From contig NZ_CANMSJ010000006.1 in NCBI RefSeq assembly GCF_947500605.1, forward strand, positions 1-64,000: DNA of 64,000 bases, given 5' to 3'. Origin of the DNA: an uncultured Lacinutrix sp. Lineage in GTDB: Bacteria; Bacteroidota; Bacteroidia; Flavobacteriales; Flavobacteriaceae. Position 1 is the stretch's first letter, and each line of letters begins with the position of its first letter. Made by a program: the position numbers and the translations under genes. The notes below the pieces were generated by a model. It worked only from the letters and a program-made list of their open reading frames with translations, did no database searches and was not told where the DNA came from. Positions 43,264-52,333 of this stretch are shown here, piece by piece.

Positions 43264-43855
43264 AACACAATCCTGCTCTTTTTAAGCCAAAAATTCGTCC
43301 GTTTTTAGCTTCATAATTATTATATATCTTTCCGTTTCTTCTCCAAGCACGTTGCAAACCTTCTTCTTTTCCGTTTACAATATTTATTTCTTTAAACAGT
43401 GTGCCTCCTTTATACCATTGTTTTTGGACACCATTAACTTTACCTTTTATGTGGTTTGCTTCAGATCTAATTTTACCATCTTTCCACCAGCTCTTTGTTG
43501 TTCCGTTTTGCAATCCGTTTTTATAAAAAGACTCAAAACTTAACGTTCCATCCACATACCATTTCTTAAAGCTTCCTTGTTTTTTACCTTCAGTATAAAA
43601 AATTTCTTCAGCTTTAACTCCGTTAGGATAATTTAAAACTGAAATACCAGTAAAGGGCTCATTGCTATAATAAATGAGCCCAATATTTGGTTTGGAAATT
43701 AATTCCGATTTTAATACCTCTATTAAAACACTATCATTATCAGTATAATTTATGGCATTATTATCCTTTTCCTTGTGTTCACAAGAAAAAAATAAGACAA
43801 CGCTTAATGCTAAAAATAGCTTACTGAATGTTACTTGGAGTTCCTTGATAATCAC
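43223..43855 (-). CDS. MORN-repeat (YwqK-like) lipoprotein, copy 1
   Basis: This 210-residue protein starts at a GTG and overlaps the YHYH gene by 35 bp. The lipobox is LFFSCEHK. It has about six repeats of the MORN/YwqK type (YPNGVKAEEIFYTEGKKQGS, WYVDGTLSFESFYKNGLQNG, WWKDGKIRSEANHIKGKVNG, WYKGGTLFKEINIVNGKEEG). MORN repeats make an extended beta structure that can bind membranes or proteins. The function is unknown. A paralog lies at 45537. Confidence 0.82.
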   Translation of the reverse strand: MIIKELQVTFSKLFLALSVVLFFSCEHKEKDNNAINYTDNDSVLIEVLKSELISKPNIGLIYYSNEPFTGISVLNYPNGVKAEEIFYTEGKKQGSFKKWYVDGTLSFESFYKNGLQNGTTKSWWKDGKIRSEANHIKGKVNGVQKQWYKGGTLFKEINIVNGKEEGLQRAWRRNGKIYNNYEAKNGRIFGLKRAGLCYELEEEVVQTTKL

Positions 43856-44762
43856 CTGGGAATAAAATATAATATGAATTTAAATATAATTCGTTTTGAA
43901 TATGATAGTGATACTCTGCTGTTGTTGTATGCTGCGTAGTACTTGTATGCCCACCTGAAGCATCTAAATCTGTAGGATACGTTCCTGTAGAGTTACATTT
44001 TCTTCCGTAGATAAAGAAACCATCTGCTATTATACCAATTAACTCATCATCGTCTTCAGACCAAGCTTTTGTTTCTAAATGGTAATGGTAACTTTGTGGT
44101 CCTGTGTGAGCTGCTGTATAATCTAAAGAACCAACGGCGTCATCTAAAGGTACATTTGGCCCTTCTTCATCATTATATATCATTGCTCCAGATACTGCAA
44201 TACCAATTGCTCCTAATCCTGTTGCGCTAGAACTTGATGCTAATTGTGGGTTTGCAGATACTGTTAAGCTATAAGAACCATTAAAATCGTCTATATTTCC
44301 AGGAGCCATTTGCTCGTTAGTAGTAACTATTGGCTCTATCCAGTTTTCGTGATTAGAACTTGAAACCGTTGTAATGGTATTACCCATGGGATCTGTTGCT
44401 GTTCTTGACGTTGTGTTAGACCAATATGGTGATGTATGGTTTGGTAAACCGTTTGTTTGGATAACAACATTATCTCCACTAAGTGCTATATCTAAGTTAT
44501 TTGCATCAAAATCTGCAAATGCTTCGTGTAATGTATTTGTGTTAGCACTATCATCTGTATCTGTATTATCTGCTACATAACCAGATGGCTGGTCGCAAGA
44601 ACTCTGCGAAACGGCAGCATTACCTAAACCATCTCCATCTAAATCTTGATACCAAGTTGTTGGTGTACAATCGTCTGAATCTGAATTATTGTCGTCGCTA
44701 GTACAAGCTATAGAGATAGCTATTAAAGCAAAAACTAGTGTGATTTTAAAAATGTTTTTCAT
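43821..44762 (-). CDS. YHYH-domain lipoprotein A
   Basis: This 313-residue protein has lipobox ISIACTSDD (Cys at about 20). Then comes a thrombospondin-3-like calcium motif (WYQDLDGDGLGN, DNTDTDDSAN), and a YHYH domain with SYHYHLETKAW, a GIIADGFFIYGRKC motif and EYHYHIQNE. The His pairs are predicted metal ligands. It is first gene of the operon YHYH-MORN-SCO and is preceded by an ECF-type promoter element at 44795-44825. Confidence 0.82.
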   Translation of the reverse strand: MKNIFKITLVFALIAISIACTSDDNNSDSDDCTPTTWYQDLDGDGLGNAAVSQSSCDQPSGYVADNTDTDDSANTNTLHEAFADFDANNLDIALSGDNVVIQTNGLPNHTSPYWSNTTSRTATDPMGNTITTVSSSNHENWIEPIVTTNEQMAPGNIDDFNGSYSLTVSANPQLASSSSATGLGAIGIAVSGAMIYNDEEGPNVPLDDAVGSLDYTAAHTGPQSYHYHLETKAWSEDDDELIGIIADGFFIYGRKCNSTGTYPTDLDASGGHTSTTQHTTTAEYHYHIQNELYLNSYYILFPGDYQGTPSNIQ

Positions 44763-44794
44763 AAAAAAAGGTTTATTATTTTGTTTGTTTTCTA

Positions 44795-44825
44795 TTTAGA
44801 TGCTACTTAGAAATAAAACTTGCGT
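44795..44825 (-). promoter_or_regulatory. ECF-type promoter element, site 1 (YHYH-A operon)
   Basis: Read on the minus strand: ACGCAAGTT, 13 bases, GCATCTAAA. It lies about 32 bases before the start codon at 44762. The arrangement is like E. coli sigma-E promoters (GGAACTT-N16-TCTAA). Confidence 0.75.
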
Positions 44826-44835
44826 TTAAATAAAA

Positions 44836-44866
44836 AAAAACTTCACTTTTATAGTGAAGCCTTTAA
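44836..44866. terminator. Terminator after the second SCO gene
   Basis: CTTCACT-TTTAT-AGTGAAG is a stem flanked by A and T runs. It lies just upstream of ECF element site 1, separating the two operons. Confidence 0.75.
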
Positions 44867-44892
44867 AAAACTAACAATTTAACCGTATTATT

Positions 44893-45540
44893 TCAGGCTT
44901 CTTTTTTAAGAATTTCTATATGGCGCATTAATCTCTTAATCTCTAAAGGTAAAGTACCATTATAAACGCCACGAATACTTCCTTTTTTATCAATTAGCAA
45001 AACATTTTCTGTGTGTATAAACTCACTTTTATCTTGTGTTTTAACAAACTCTTCATCTGCAAAATAAGATGTTCTTGCTAACTCATAAATTTCGTCTCTT
45101 TCTCCAGTAAGTAAATGCCATTTATTAGAAGTAATATTTTTATTAATTGCATATTCTTTTAAAACAGCAACCGTATCTACCCAAGGCATAACGGAATGAG
45201 AAACCAATTTAATAGCATCGTCATTACTATATTCTTCTTGTATAGCACTCATATTTTTAGTGAGTACGGGACAAATACTTGGACATGTAGTAAAGAAAAA
45301 ATCAGCAACATAAATTTTTCCTTCTAAATCTTTATTTGAAATTATTTTTCCATCTTGATTTGTAAATGAGAATGGTGCAATGGTATGAATGTTTTTATAC
45401 GCGTCTGAATTTGGAGAGATCCATTGTGGTGTAAAATCATTAGTTGAGTAATAAGGTAATGTTGTTGTTTTATCTATTGGAGCTTCTTTTTTACAAGAGA
45501 CGCAAACTAATAGTATTAAAACAAGTTGAATACATTTCAT
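44893..45540 (-). CDS. SCO family lipoprotein, copy 2
   Basis: This 215-residue protein has lipobox VCVSCKKEA, core ADFFFTTCPSICPVLTKNM and SHSVMPWVDT. It is very close to copy 1 at 42583 over the whole domain (TSNKWHLLTGERDEIYEL, HTENVLLIDKKGSIRGVYNG). It overlaps the upstream MORN gene by 4 bp (ATGA), and so is translationally coupled. It is likely a periplasmic copper chaperone or thiol oxidoreductase. Confidence 0.88.
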   Translation of the reverse strand: MKCIQLVLILLVCVSCKKEAPIDKTTTLPYYSTNDFTPQWISPNSDAYKNIHTIAPFSFTNQDGKIISNKDLEGKIYVADFFFTTCPSICPVLTKNMSAIQEEYSNDDAIKLVSHSVMPWVDTVAVLKEYAINKNITSNKWHLLTGERDEIYELARTSYFADEEFVKTQDKSEFIHTENVLLIDKKGSIRGVYNGTLPLEIKRLMRHIEILKKEA

Positions 45541-46163
45541 ATTATATTTTTATTTTGAGAAGAAGTCATAATACTTACACAGTTTTTCAAGCCTATTAAT
45601 CCATGTCTTTCACCATTTACTGTAAAAAAATTGGCTCTAATATTACCGTTTGGATTCCACATTTTCTGACTTCCACTTTCTTTACCTTTTTCAAAATTAA
45701 AGTGTTTTGCTAAAGTGCCATTAGAATACCACTCTTTAACAGAGCCATTATAAGCACCTGCATTATTAAAATAATATTCGAATTTCTGTGCTTTAGTATC
45801 ATACCAACCTTTATGAATACTAATTTTTAAACCATTTGAATATGTTCTTTCAAATTTTATGTTTCCGCTAAAATACCAACCATTATAAAACCCTTCTCGT
45901 CTACCTTCAAAATATTGAGATTTTGATTTTAAAATTCCATCCTTATAAAATTCAATTATAATACCAGAATATGGAATACCATTAAATAATTGAACACCAT
46001 TATCTAACTTAAAATTAGCGTCGTTAATGTTTTTTTCAATATTTGGAATGGTAACTCTTGGAATAGAATCTACAATTTTCACCTCTTGCTCATCAACTAT
46101 AGAAGTGTTTTGATTGCAAGAGGTGAAAATTAAAAGTAATAGTATTAAAGTAGATAATTTCAA
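45537..46163 (-). CDS. MORN-repeat (YwqK-like) lipoprotein, copy 2
   Basis: This 208-residue protein has lipobox LIFTSCNQN. Its repeats are like those of copy 1 (FYKDGILKSKSQYFEGRREG, WYFSGNIKFERTYSNGLKIS, WYSNGTLAKHFNFEKGKESG, WNPNGNIRANFFTVNGERHG). The gene starts 6 bp after the stop of YHYH-B. The same order as in the first module shows that the three-gene block was duplicated. Confidence 0.82.
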   Translation of the reverse strand: MKLSTLILLLLIFTSCNQNTSIVDEQEVKIVDSIPRVTIPNIEKNINDANFKLDNGVQLFNGIPYSGIIIEFYKDGILKSKSQYFEGRREGFYNGWYFSGNIKFERTYSNGLKISIHKGWYDTKAQKFEYYFNNAGAYNGSVKEWYSNGTLAKHFNFEKGKESGSQKMWNPNGNIRANFFTVNGERHGLIGLKNCVSIMTSSQNKNII

Positions 46164-46169
46164 ATCTTC

Positions 46170-47057
46170 TTAATTTGTAATAGTTCCAGCTGTACCGTAA
46201 AAACCGTTTCCATTAATATATGGTGCTTCAGACGTTATGTGATAATGGTAAATACCATTTGGGAAATCTGCAGTAGCAGCTGTATGCCCATGATAATCGT
46301 CTAAATCTGCGTTTGTAACAGTTGCACCGTTTTCTTCTGAACCATATACAGGAAAACCATCAGCCAATAATCCTAAAAAAGCATCAGAACCAAATGTTGT
46401 AGTTAAATACGTTGGATCTATATGATAATGGTATTGGTTTGTTCCTGTTGGATGACCTAACCATTGATCAAACGAATTAATTTCGCTTGTTAATTCTTGT
46501 TCATTTGGTCCTGCATATTGATTAAAAAACACAATACCGTTTCTTGCAATTCCCATTGCTCCTAATGAAGTTGCTTCATGATTAGAAGCCTCTGCTGGAT
46601 ATAAAGGAATAGTTAATGTTATATTTTGAGTTTCAATTTCATTAGGATTCTGGTTCCACTCTGGATTTGTACCATTATAGTCTTCATATAAAGCATTTGT
46701 AGTTGGCCAATATGGACTTGTATGGTTTGGTAAATCTTGTGTAGTAAATATTACATTATCACCACTAATTTGATATGACAAGCCTGTACCATCAAACTTT
46801 GATAGTATTGAAGTAATATCATAAGTCACAGCATTTGTACCATCATCGTTATCGTCTGTATCTGTATTATTCGATACATAGTCATCAGGTTGGTCGCAAG
46901 CTTCTAGGCTAATATCTGGATTTCCAAATCCATCTCCATCTGCATCTTGATACCATGTTGTTACTGTACAATCGTCTGAATCACTGTCGTCGCTAGAACA
47001 AGCTATAGAAATAGCTATTAGTGCAAAAAACGGTATGATCTTAAAAATATTTTTCAT
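46170..47057 (-). CDS. YHYH-domain lipoprotein B
   Basis: This 295-residue protein has lipobox ISIACSSDD, calcium-type motif [12 protein letters not shown], and YHYH domain with [21 protein letters not shown] and [11 protein letters not shown]. Its N-terminus is nearly the same as that of YHYH-A. It is encoded third in the operon that begins with the EF-hand gene at 48253. Confidence 0.82.
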   Translation of the reverse strand: MKNIFKIIPFFALIAISIACSSDDSDSDDCTVTTWYQDADGDGFGNPDISLEACDQPDDYVSNNTDTDDNDDGTNAVTYDITSILSKFDGTGLSYQISGDNVIFTTQDLPNHTSPYWPTTNALYEDYNGTNPEWNQNPNEIETQNITLTIPLYPAEASNHEATSLGAMGIARNGIVFFNQYAGPNEQELTSEINSFDQWLGHPTGTNQYHYHIDPTYLTTTFGSDAFLGLLADGFPVYGSEENGATVTNADLDDYHGHTAATADFPNGIYHYHITSEAPYINGNGFYGTAGTITN

Positions 47058-47091
47058 GAAATTAGTTTGTTATTATTTTTCGCATTTAATT

Positions 47092-48222
47092 TTATCTTTG
47101 AGCTCTTCCTCCTTGTGGTCTTTTACCATTACCATTTGCTCCTTTTTCTAATTCTTCTTTAGAAATAAAACCATCGCTATTAGTATCTATTTTAGAAAAG
47201 TCTTGTTTTAATGGTCCTTTTGCTTCTGTTTTAGATAATTTACCATCTTTATTAGCATCCATTTGCTTAATAAGCTCTGCTGTATTTGGTCTTTCTCCTT
47301 GACCATTTCCTTGTTGTTCACCTCTTGGAGGACCTTGTTGCTCTTGTTGTGATACTTCACCCATTACACAACGACTTATATAAGGAAACTCTTCTGTTAC
47401 TAAATATATGTATTTTCCATCAATTGTAGTACCATTACATTCATCTAAATCTCCAGAACTATCAACATATTCATAATCCGACCCATAAGTTCCATCATGG
47501 TGTCCTCCAACAGAAATATCTATAGTTTTACGTGCTGTATACGTACAATCTTCTCCATCCCTATTACCATTTAGCAATTTATAACTTGGCTTATATTTTC
47601 CACTTTTAGAATAATACATTGGAAATCCATCGTGAGCAAAACCTATATGTACTAAATCTTCACCAGTATCAAATTTACTAATTATAGATGTTGGCGAACC
47701 GTGATAATGGTATGCACCTGTTGGCTGCACGTGTGCATGATTAAAATCTAAACCTAAATCTATTACATTTTGTATAGCCTCTACTCTATAATTTTCTCCT
47801 GTTTCGCATTCTACAACCTCTGCTGTTCCTGGTTCAAATTTAACACCATTTAAGGCCACTCCTGGTTCTCTCATCCATTGTGCATTTCCTGTATATTTAG
47901 GATTTAACGGAAAAGTATATGTTATATTTTGAGCAGAAATAGTATTAGGATTACCTTGATTTGGAAACGCTCCCGTTTCATGATTTGGCAAAGAATTTGT
48001 AATCATAATGCGTTCGTTACCTGAAATAGTAACTTCTGTTTTTGTACCATAACTTTCGTCTTTTAAACTGTAAGCTTCAAAATAGTTACTCACTTTATTT
48101 GAAACTTCATCATCATGGGTATGATACGCTTCTCCATCATGAGTATGTACGTTAGTATTTTTATGACTGTTACAACCAAAAAACGATACAGCTAACACAA
48201 TTATTAAAAATTCTTTTTTCAT
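47092..48222 (-). CDS. YHYH-domain and EF-hand lipoprotein C
   Basis: This 376-residue protein has lipobox VSFFGCNSHK, a His-rich segment HTHDGEAYHTHDDE after the lipidation site, and a YHYH domain (AYHYHGSPTSII, GFAHDGFPMYYSKSGKY, GGHHDGTYGSDY). The C-terminus has two EF-hand loops (DANKDGKLSKTE and DTNSDGFISKEE) and a Gly/Arg-rich tail. The His-rich segment suggests metal capture. It is the second gene in its operon. Confidence 0.85.
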   Translation of the reverse strand: MKKEFLIIVLAVSFFGCNSHKNTNVHTHDGEAYHTHDDEVSNKVSNYFEAYSLKDESYGTKTEVTISGNERIMITNSLPNHETGAFPNQGNPNTISAQNITYTFPLNPKYTGNAQWMREPGVALNGVKFEPGTAEVVECETGENYRVEAIQNVIDLGLDFNHAHVQPTGAYHYHGSPTSIISKFDTGEDLVHIGFAHDGFPMYYSKSGKYKPSYKLLNGNRDGEDCTYTARKTIDISVGGHHDGTYGSDYEYVDSSGDLDECNGTTIDGKYIYLVTEEFPYISRCVMGEVSQQEQQGPPRGEQQGNGQGERPNTAELIKQMDANKDGKLSKTEAKGPLKQDFSKIDTNSDGFISKEELEKGANGNGKRPQGGRAQR

Positions 48223-48252
48223 TATTCTAAATCATTAAAAATTTATAAAAAT

Positions 48253-48786
48253 CTAATCTCTTTTTCTTCGTTTAGGTTCTTCTTCCTTAGCATTCGCATA
48301 ATAAGCTTCTAACTCTTCTAAATCAAGTTCGCTATCACCATTAGTATCTATTTCTGCAAAATTTTCAGAAAGTTCATGCTTTCTTTTTACTGCTATTTCT
48401 AACTCGTTTAACAAACCATCTCCGTTATCATCGACTTCTTTTATTAATTTTTCTGGAGATACTTTTTTAGGTTTTCTTTTAGATGATCTATTCTCTAAAG
48501 AGTCTTTTAATTCTTCTAAATCGATGAATGAATCATCGTTACTATCTATCTCGTCAAAATCTTCAGAAATTTTACCTCTTTTATCTTTTGAGGCTTCATC
48601 TTTATCGATAACCTCATCATTGTTAGTATCTAACTTAGAAAATATTTCTGAAGCATCCGGTTGCCCACCTCTTTGTCCACCGCCTTTTCCGCCTCTACCG
48701 CCACCACCTCCTGGAGGACCTTGTGCATATACGCCTATAGTTAATAGTAATGTAAAAATTGTTAGTGTTAATTTATTGTTCTTCAT
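48253..48786 (-). CDS. Secreted protein with four EF-hand loops
   Basis: This 177-residue protein has a signal peptide ending GVYAQ and a Gly/Arg-rich linker (GGGGRGGKGGGQRGGQ). Then follow four calcium-type loops: DTNNDEVIDKDE, DSNDDSFIDLEE, DDNGDGLLNELE and DTNGDSELDLEE. It should bind calcium or similar ions outside the inner membrane. It is the first gene of a five-gene operon, with an ECF-type element 18 bases upstream of its start codon. Confidence 0.9.
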   Translation of the reverse strand: MKNNKLTLTIFTLLLTIGVYAQGPPGGGGGRGGKGGGQRGGQPDASEIFSKLDTNNDEVIDKDEASKDKRGKISEDFDEIDSNDDSFIDLEELKDSLENRSSKRKPKKVSPEKLIKEVDDNGDGLLNELEIAVKRKHELSENFAEIDTNGDSELDLEELEAYYANAKEEEPKRRKRD

Positions 48787-48804
48787 TTTAGTTCTTGTTT
48801 AATA

Positions 48805-48835
48805 TTTAGATGTGTAATTTAAAAATAACTTGCGA
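48805..48835 (-). promoter_or_regulatory. ECF-type promoter element, site 2 (EF-hand/YHYH-B/C operon)
   Basis: Minus strand TCGCAAGTT, 13 bases, ACATCTAAA. The operon start codon is at 48786. Confidence 0.72.
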
Positions 48836-48852
48836 TAGAATATTATATTTTT

Positions 48853-49602
48853 TTAAATACCTAATTCTATATTTAATTTAGATGCTATAGCTTTTGTTTT
48901 ATCTCTTAAACTTATACTATTTGCTAACTGTATTTCTGTTTGTATCAACCTATCGACTAAAGCATTTTGATATGCTCTACTATTTAAAAGGTCGACGTAA
49001 TTAGATTGTGTCGAAAAAGAGTTTGCTGTTTTAAAGCCAATGTCACGATTGGAAACAATATCTAATAAAGAAACATGCAATTCTATTTCCGGTTTTAAAC
49101 GGTTTGTAATAATGTTTTCAATTTTTGCTTCTTGACTATTAAAATTATCTAACTCGTTTGGGTAAGACGCTATTAAATGTTTTAATACAGCACTTTCTAT
49201 AAATTCAAATTTATTTGTGCTGTTTATAGAGTTTATTGCTCCATCATGTAACTGCGTTAATTTATAGTTAAGTAAAACAATATCCTTTTTTAATTCCGTT
49301 GTTATCTCTTCTGGTTGTAAACCAACATTTCTTATTGTGTTACTAATGATTTTTACATTTTCTGAATATCTATATATTGAAGAATCCAGAATTTTTAAAT
49401 TAGAGTCTAACTCTTCGTTTAAACTTTGATAGATTTTATGTTCTACAATTTTATTTTTTCTTATTTCATTTAGGCTATTAATCTTCCAGGCAATTAAAAT
49501 ACCGATAACAATTAAAACAATTTCACCAAAAGCATAAATTAAATAACTTTTAGTTTTACCTGAAGCTATTAAAGTTCTTCTAAGTTTTCTGAATATCTTC
49601 AT
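48853..49602 (-). CDS. DUF6090 membrane protein
   Basis: This 249-residue protein has basic N-terminus MKIFRKLRRTLIASGKTKSY, one helix YAFGEIVLIVIGILIAWKIN (about 24-43), and a helical C-terminal part. This is the usual DUF6090 opening. Its function is unknown. A terminator-like hairpin lies between it and the CotH gene, so it may have its own promoter, and I saw no ECF-type element before it. Confidence 0.82.
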   Translation of the reverse strand: MKIFRKLRRTLIASGKTKSYLIYAFGEIVLIVIGILIAWKINSLNEIRKNKIVEHKIYQSLNEELDSNLKILDSSIYRYSENVKIISNTIRNVGLQPEEITTELKKDIVLLNYKLTQLHDGAINSINSTNKFEFIESAVLKHLIASYPNELDNFNSQEAKIENIITNRLKPEIELHVSLLDIVSNRDIGFKTANSFSTQSNYVDLLNSRAYQNALVDRLIQTEIQLANSISLRDKTKAIASKLNIELGI

Positions 49603-49642
49603 TCTTTACATTACTTTAAAATGATAACAATTAACTTTTTTA

Positions 49643-49683
49643 TAAAAAAAGACTCCATAATTTTTACATTACAGAGCCTTTTA
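49643..49683. terminator. Possible terminator after the CotH gene
   Basis: AAAGACTC and GAGCCTTTT form a stem with one mismatch and a longer AT-rich loop, with T residues after it. It is weaker than the other terminators in this window. Confidence 0.5.
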
Positions 49684-49714
49684 ACTACTAACCAACCAAA
49701 ATTTTAATAAAAAT

Positions 49715-51166
49715 TTAATTTAAATAATCACTTACAGCACTTGCTCTTGCTGAAACATGAGTATTAAGTTCGTTTACTGCATTTTGAAAATCTGAGCTAT
49801 TATTTAAAAATGTATAACCTTCAATTTCCGAAATTGCGTATGGCTGTACTAATGATGCATAAGTAGAATAAGTAGACTGCATTGTGCTTACATTAAATGC
49901 TCCATCAACCACTTCCTGAACATAAGTATCGTATTGAGATTTATATACCGAATCTTGGTATAAATAACCAATTAAAGGCCAATCGCTCGCATTTAATCCT
50001 GTAAAATCTAATGGTAAAGCACCTTCCATATTTCCTGTTTCAAGCGCCTCGTTATTATCCCAAGGAATCCAAGTTAATTTACTAGTATCTGGATTATTAT
50101 ATAAGAAGTAATTATGAGTCATTCTACCATAAGTATCCCAATTTTGAATAACTGTATTCACCGCTAAATATTTTAAAAACACATCTGTATCTAAAACAGC
50201 ATCAAGATTTGTTCTCCAAGCTACAGGATCTGTAGTTCTTGTATCGTCGTGTAAAATTGATAATAAACTTTCTACATCAGAAAAATCACCTTCATCTTCA
50301 TTTGTTTTCTTTACATATTCAGATTCATTATAAGTACCAGCAGCAAAACTTGCTGCATCTCCATCTGGTTTGTATAAATTACCGTCATCGTCCGAGAATT
50401 GTTCATCTAAAACAGTATCATCCACTTCTTCAACTAAAGTATATAACCCAAAATACTCTGGTCCGTTTCCATGATCTACATAAACAGTATAAAATGCAGC
50501 GTGAGAAGACACTAAACCTGCGTTTCTAAACACATCTGTCGCTACCTTTTCGCGAAGCATAGAATTGTCATTAAAATTATTTTTAAGACTTAATTTTTTA
50601 AAGCCATAAAAACGTTGGTTATCAATTTGCGGATAATCATCTTCAAACTCATCGAAATCTAATTTAAAAGACAGTTTTAAAATACCACTTTCCCAACTTG
50701 TTTTTAAGCTTGAGTTTCCTTTAAAACGTACACCAACTCTATACCACTCTTTCCCATTATAAAACACTTCTCCAGGAACAAAAATTGGATCTTCTTCGTC
50801 TAATACTGTTTCCACAGGACCTCCTCCTCCTCCTGGACCTCCTGATACCGAACCAAAATCACCGTAAAGATTAGTCATATCGTCCAACATACTTTGCCAA
50901 CGTGTTTCTGTTATTACAATGTCAAGTCTTTTAACAGCATTGTCTTCAAAAACTTCGTCAAAATTAGGGTCTGCATCTTTACTATGTGTTTCTGTTGTCC
51001 AATCTGTTGCTACAAAATCGCTATCGTCTGCTTCTTCTGCCGCTTCCTCTTCTGCAACTACATCTGCAATATCTTCATCGTTAGCACAGGCGTTAAATGT
51101 TAATATAGTGGCTCCAAATGTTACTGCTACTATAAATAGGTTTAGGTTTCTTTTTAATCTTTTCAT
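49715..51166 (-). CDS. CotH kinase-like protein
   Basis: This 483-residue protein has an N-terminal signal sequence with a cysteine (ILTFNACANDED), consistent with a lipoprotein. CotH-domain elements are VKRLDIVITETRWQSMLDDM, VRFKGNSSLK, NDNSMLREKVATDVFRNAGL, LYTLVEEVDD, NWDTYGRMTHNYFLY and WIPWDNNEAL. CotH proteins phosphorylate proteins in spore coats and occur widely in surface-protein clusters. It is encoded after an EF-hand gene whose upstream element is ECF-type. A Gly-rich loop (SVSGGPGGGGGPVE) interrupts the domain. Confidence 0.87.
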   Translation of the reverse strand: MKRLKRNLNLFIVAVTFGATILTFNACANDEDIADVVAEEEAAEEADDSDFVATDWTTETHSKDADPNFDEVFEDNAVKRLDIVITETRWQSMLDDMTNLYGDFGSVSGGPGGGGGPVETVLDEEDPIFVPGEVFYNGKEWYRVGVRFKGNSSLKTSWESGILKLSFKLDFDEFEDDYPQIDNQRFYGFKKLSLKNNFNDNSMLREKVATDVFRNAGLVSSHAAFYTVYVDHGNGPEYFGLYTLVEEVDDTVLDEQFSDDDGNLYKPDGDAASFAAGTYNESEYVKKTNEDEGDFSDVESLLSILHDDTRTTDPVAWRTNLDAVLDTDVFLKYLAVNTVIQNWDTYGRMTHNYFLYNNPDTSKLTWIPWDNNEALETGNMEGALPLDFTGLNASDWPLIGYLYQDSVYKSQYDTYVQEVVDGAFNVSTMQSTYSTYASLVQPYAISEIEGYTFLNNSSDFQNAVNELNTHVSARASAVSDYLN

Positions 51167-51207
51167 TCTGTTTATTTTTGGTTTACTTAACTGCTAATTA
51201 GTATTTT

Positions 51208-51492
51208 TTACTTTCTTTCTTTTCTTTTTGGCTTTGGTGCTTTTTTAAATTCTTTTTCAGAAATAAAACCATCTTCATCTGTATCTATTTTAGAGAAATC
51301 TTCTTTTAACGGACCTTTAAGCTCAGACTTTGCAAGCTTTCCATCTTCATTTTTATCCATTTCTTTTAATAACTCGCTAAATGTAGGAGGTGTTTTCTCT
51401 TTTCTGTTTTCCGATTGACCGAAAGAATTATTAGCGACTAATACTGTTAGTCCAAAAACCAATATTGCTGTTTTAAATGTGCTGCTTTTCAT
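51208..51492 (-). CDS. Small secreted EF-hand protein
   Basis: This 94-residue protein has a signal peptide ending VANNSFGQ and two EF-hand loops (DKNEDGKLAKSE and DTDEDGFISEKE). It has a close degenerate relative at 55115-55373. The gene precedes cotH by about 40 bp, and an ECF-type element lies 26 bases before its start codon. It probably binds calcium in the periplasm or outside the cell. Confidence 0.87.
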   Translation of the reverse strand: MKSSTFKTAILVFGLTVLVANNSFGQSENRKEKTPPTFSELLKEMDKNEDGKLAKSELKGPLKEDFSKIDTDEDGFISEKEFKKAPKPKRKERK

Positions 51493-51518
51493 AATCTAAA
51501 TTTTATTTGTTATGTACT

Positions 51519-51549
51519 TTTAGATGCTAGCCAAGTAAATAACTTGTGC
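51519..51549 (-). promoter_or_regulatory. ECF-type promoter element, site 3 (EF-hand/cotH operon)
   Basis: Minus strand GCACAAGTT, 13 bases, GCATCTAAA. Both half-sites keep the core of the group. Confidence 0.75.
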
Positions 51550-51576
51550 GTTGTTTTGTTAAATAAAACACAAAAA

Positions 51577-51604
51577 AAAGACTCTTAAAATGTAGAGTCT
51601 TTTT
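51577..51604. terminator. Terminator of the YHYH/DUF6702 operon
   Basis: AAAAGACTCT and AGAGTCTTTT form a stem with an 8-base loop. It follows the DUF6702-like gene at 51739. Confidence 0.78.
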
Positions 51605-51738
51605 AAAAAATAAATAAAAGTCTTTTTACTAAAAAACACATAACATTCTGATTAAAAATAAATTGCACCCAAACAACACCAAGACATATTCGCTTTTTAA
51701 AAATGGGATTGTTATTTTGTTTTTTTTAATTTTAGAAT

Positions 51739-52329
51739 TCAATTACATATTTTTTTACTAATTATAAACACTGGAATCAAGACTAAAAACCACAAATAAT
51801 TCTTATTAAAACTATTTGCTTCTGAAACAATTTTATTTTCTTTAAATTTTACAGATGTTTCATAATCATTATTTTTACTTAAAATAACCTTGCTTGTTTT
51901 TCCGTTTAATAAAATAGAAAAAACAGTTTGATGATGATCGTTTTCTTTAAAAGCTTCTATTTTAACATCTAAAGTATTTAGCTTTTTTGGTAATGCATTA
52001 GTAATAAACTTTATGTCCGTTTGATGATTTCCTAATTTTAAACCACCTTCTAAAAGCTCAATTTTATTTCCATTAATATTTAAATAAAATTTTTCTTTTA
52101 AATACCTAACAGCTAATTTTTTATATTCTATACTTGTTAGTGTTTCAATTTTCCTAGCTGAGTAATGCTTCTTCAATGCTTCTTGCAAACCTGCTTGACT
52201 TAAACTAATATTTAATATACCTATACCTTCTTTAACTTCTAAATAATACATTGCTGATAAAGGATTATGAGCATGTGCCGTTTTAAAAGAAAGGGCTAAT
52301 ATTACACAAAAGAGGAATAGTTTTCTCAT
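51739..52329 (-). CDS. DUF6702-like protein, copy 2
   Basis: This 196-residue protein has a signal peptide ending KTAHA and a mature N-terminus HNPLSAMYYLEV, matching the His-containing opening of DUF6702 proteins. The domain is beta-rich with YLNINGNKIELLEGGLKLG. One C-terminal helix (YLWFLVLIPVFIISKKI) is present. It follows YHYH-E by 4 bp. Paired order with a YHYH gene suggests that they work together. Confidence 0.72.
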   Translation of the reverse strand: MRKLFLFCVILALSFKTAHAHNPLSAMYYLEVKEGIGILNISLSQAGLQEALKKHYSARKIETLTSIEYKKLAVRYLKEKFYLNINGNKIELLEGGLKLGNHQTDIKFITNALPKKLNTLDVKIEAFKENDHHQTVFSILLNGKTSKVILSKNNDYETSVKFKENKIVSEANSFNKNYLWFLVLIPVFIISKKICN

Positions 52330-52333
52330 AATA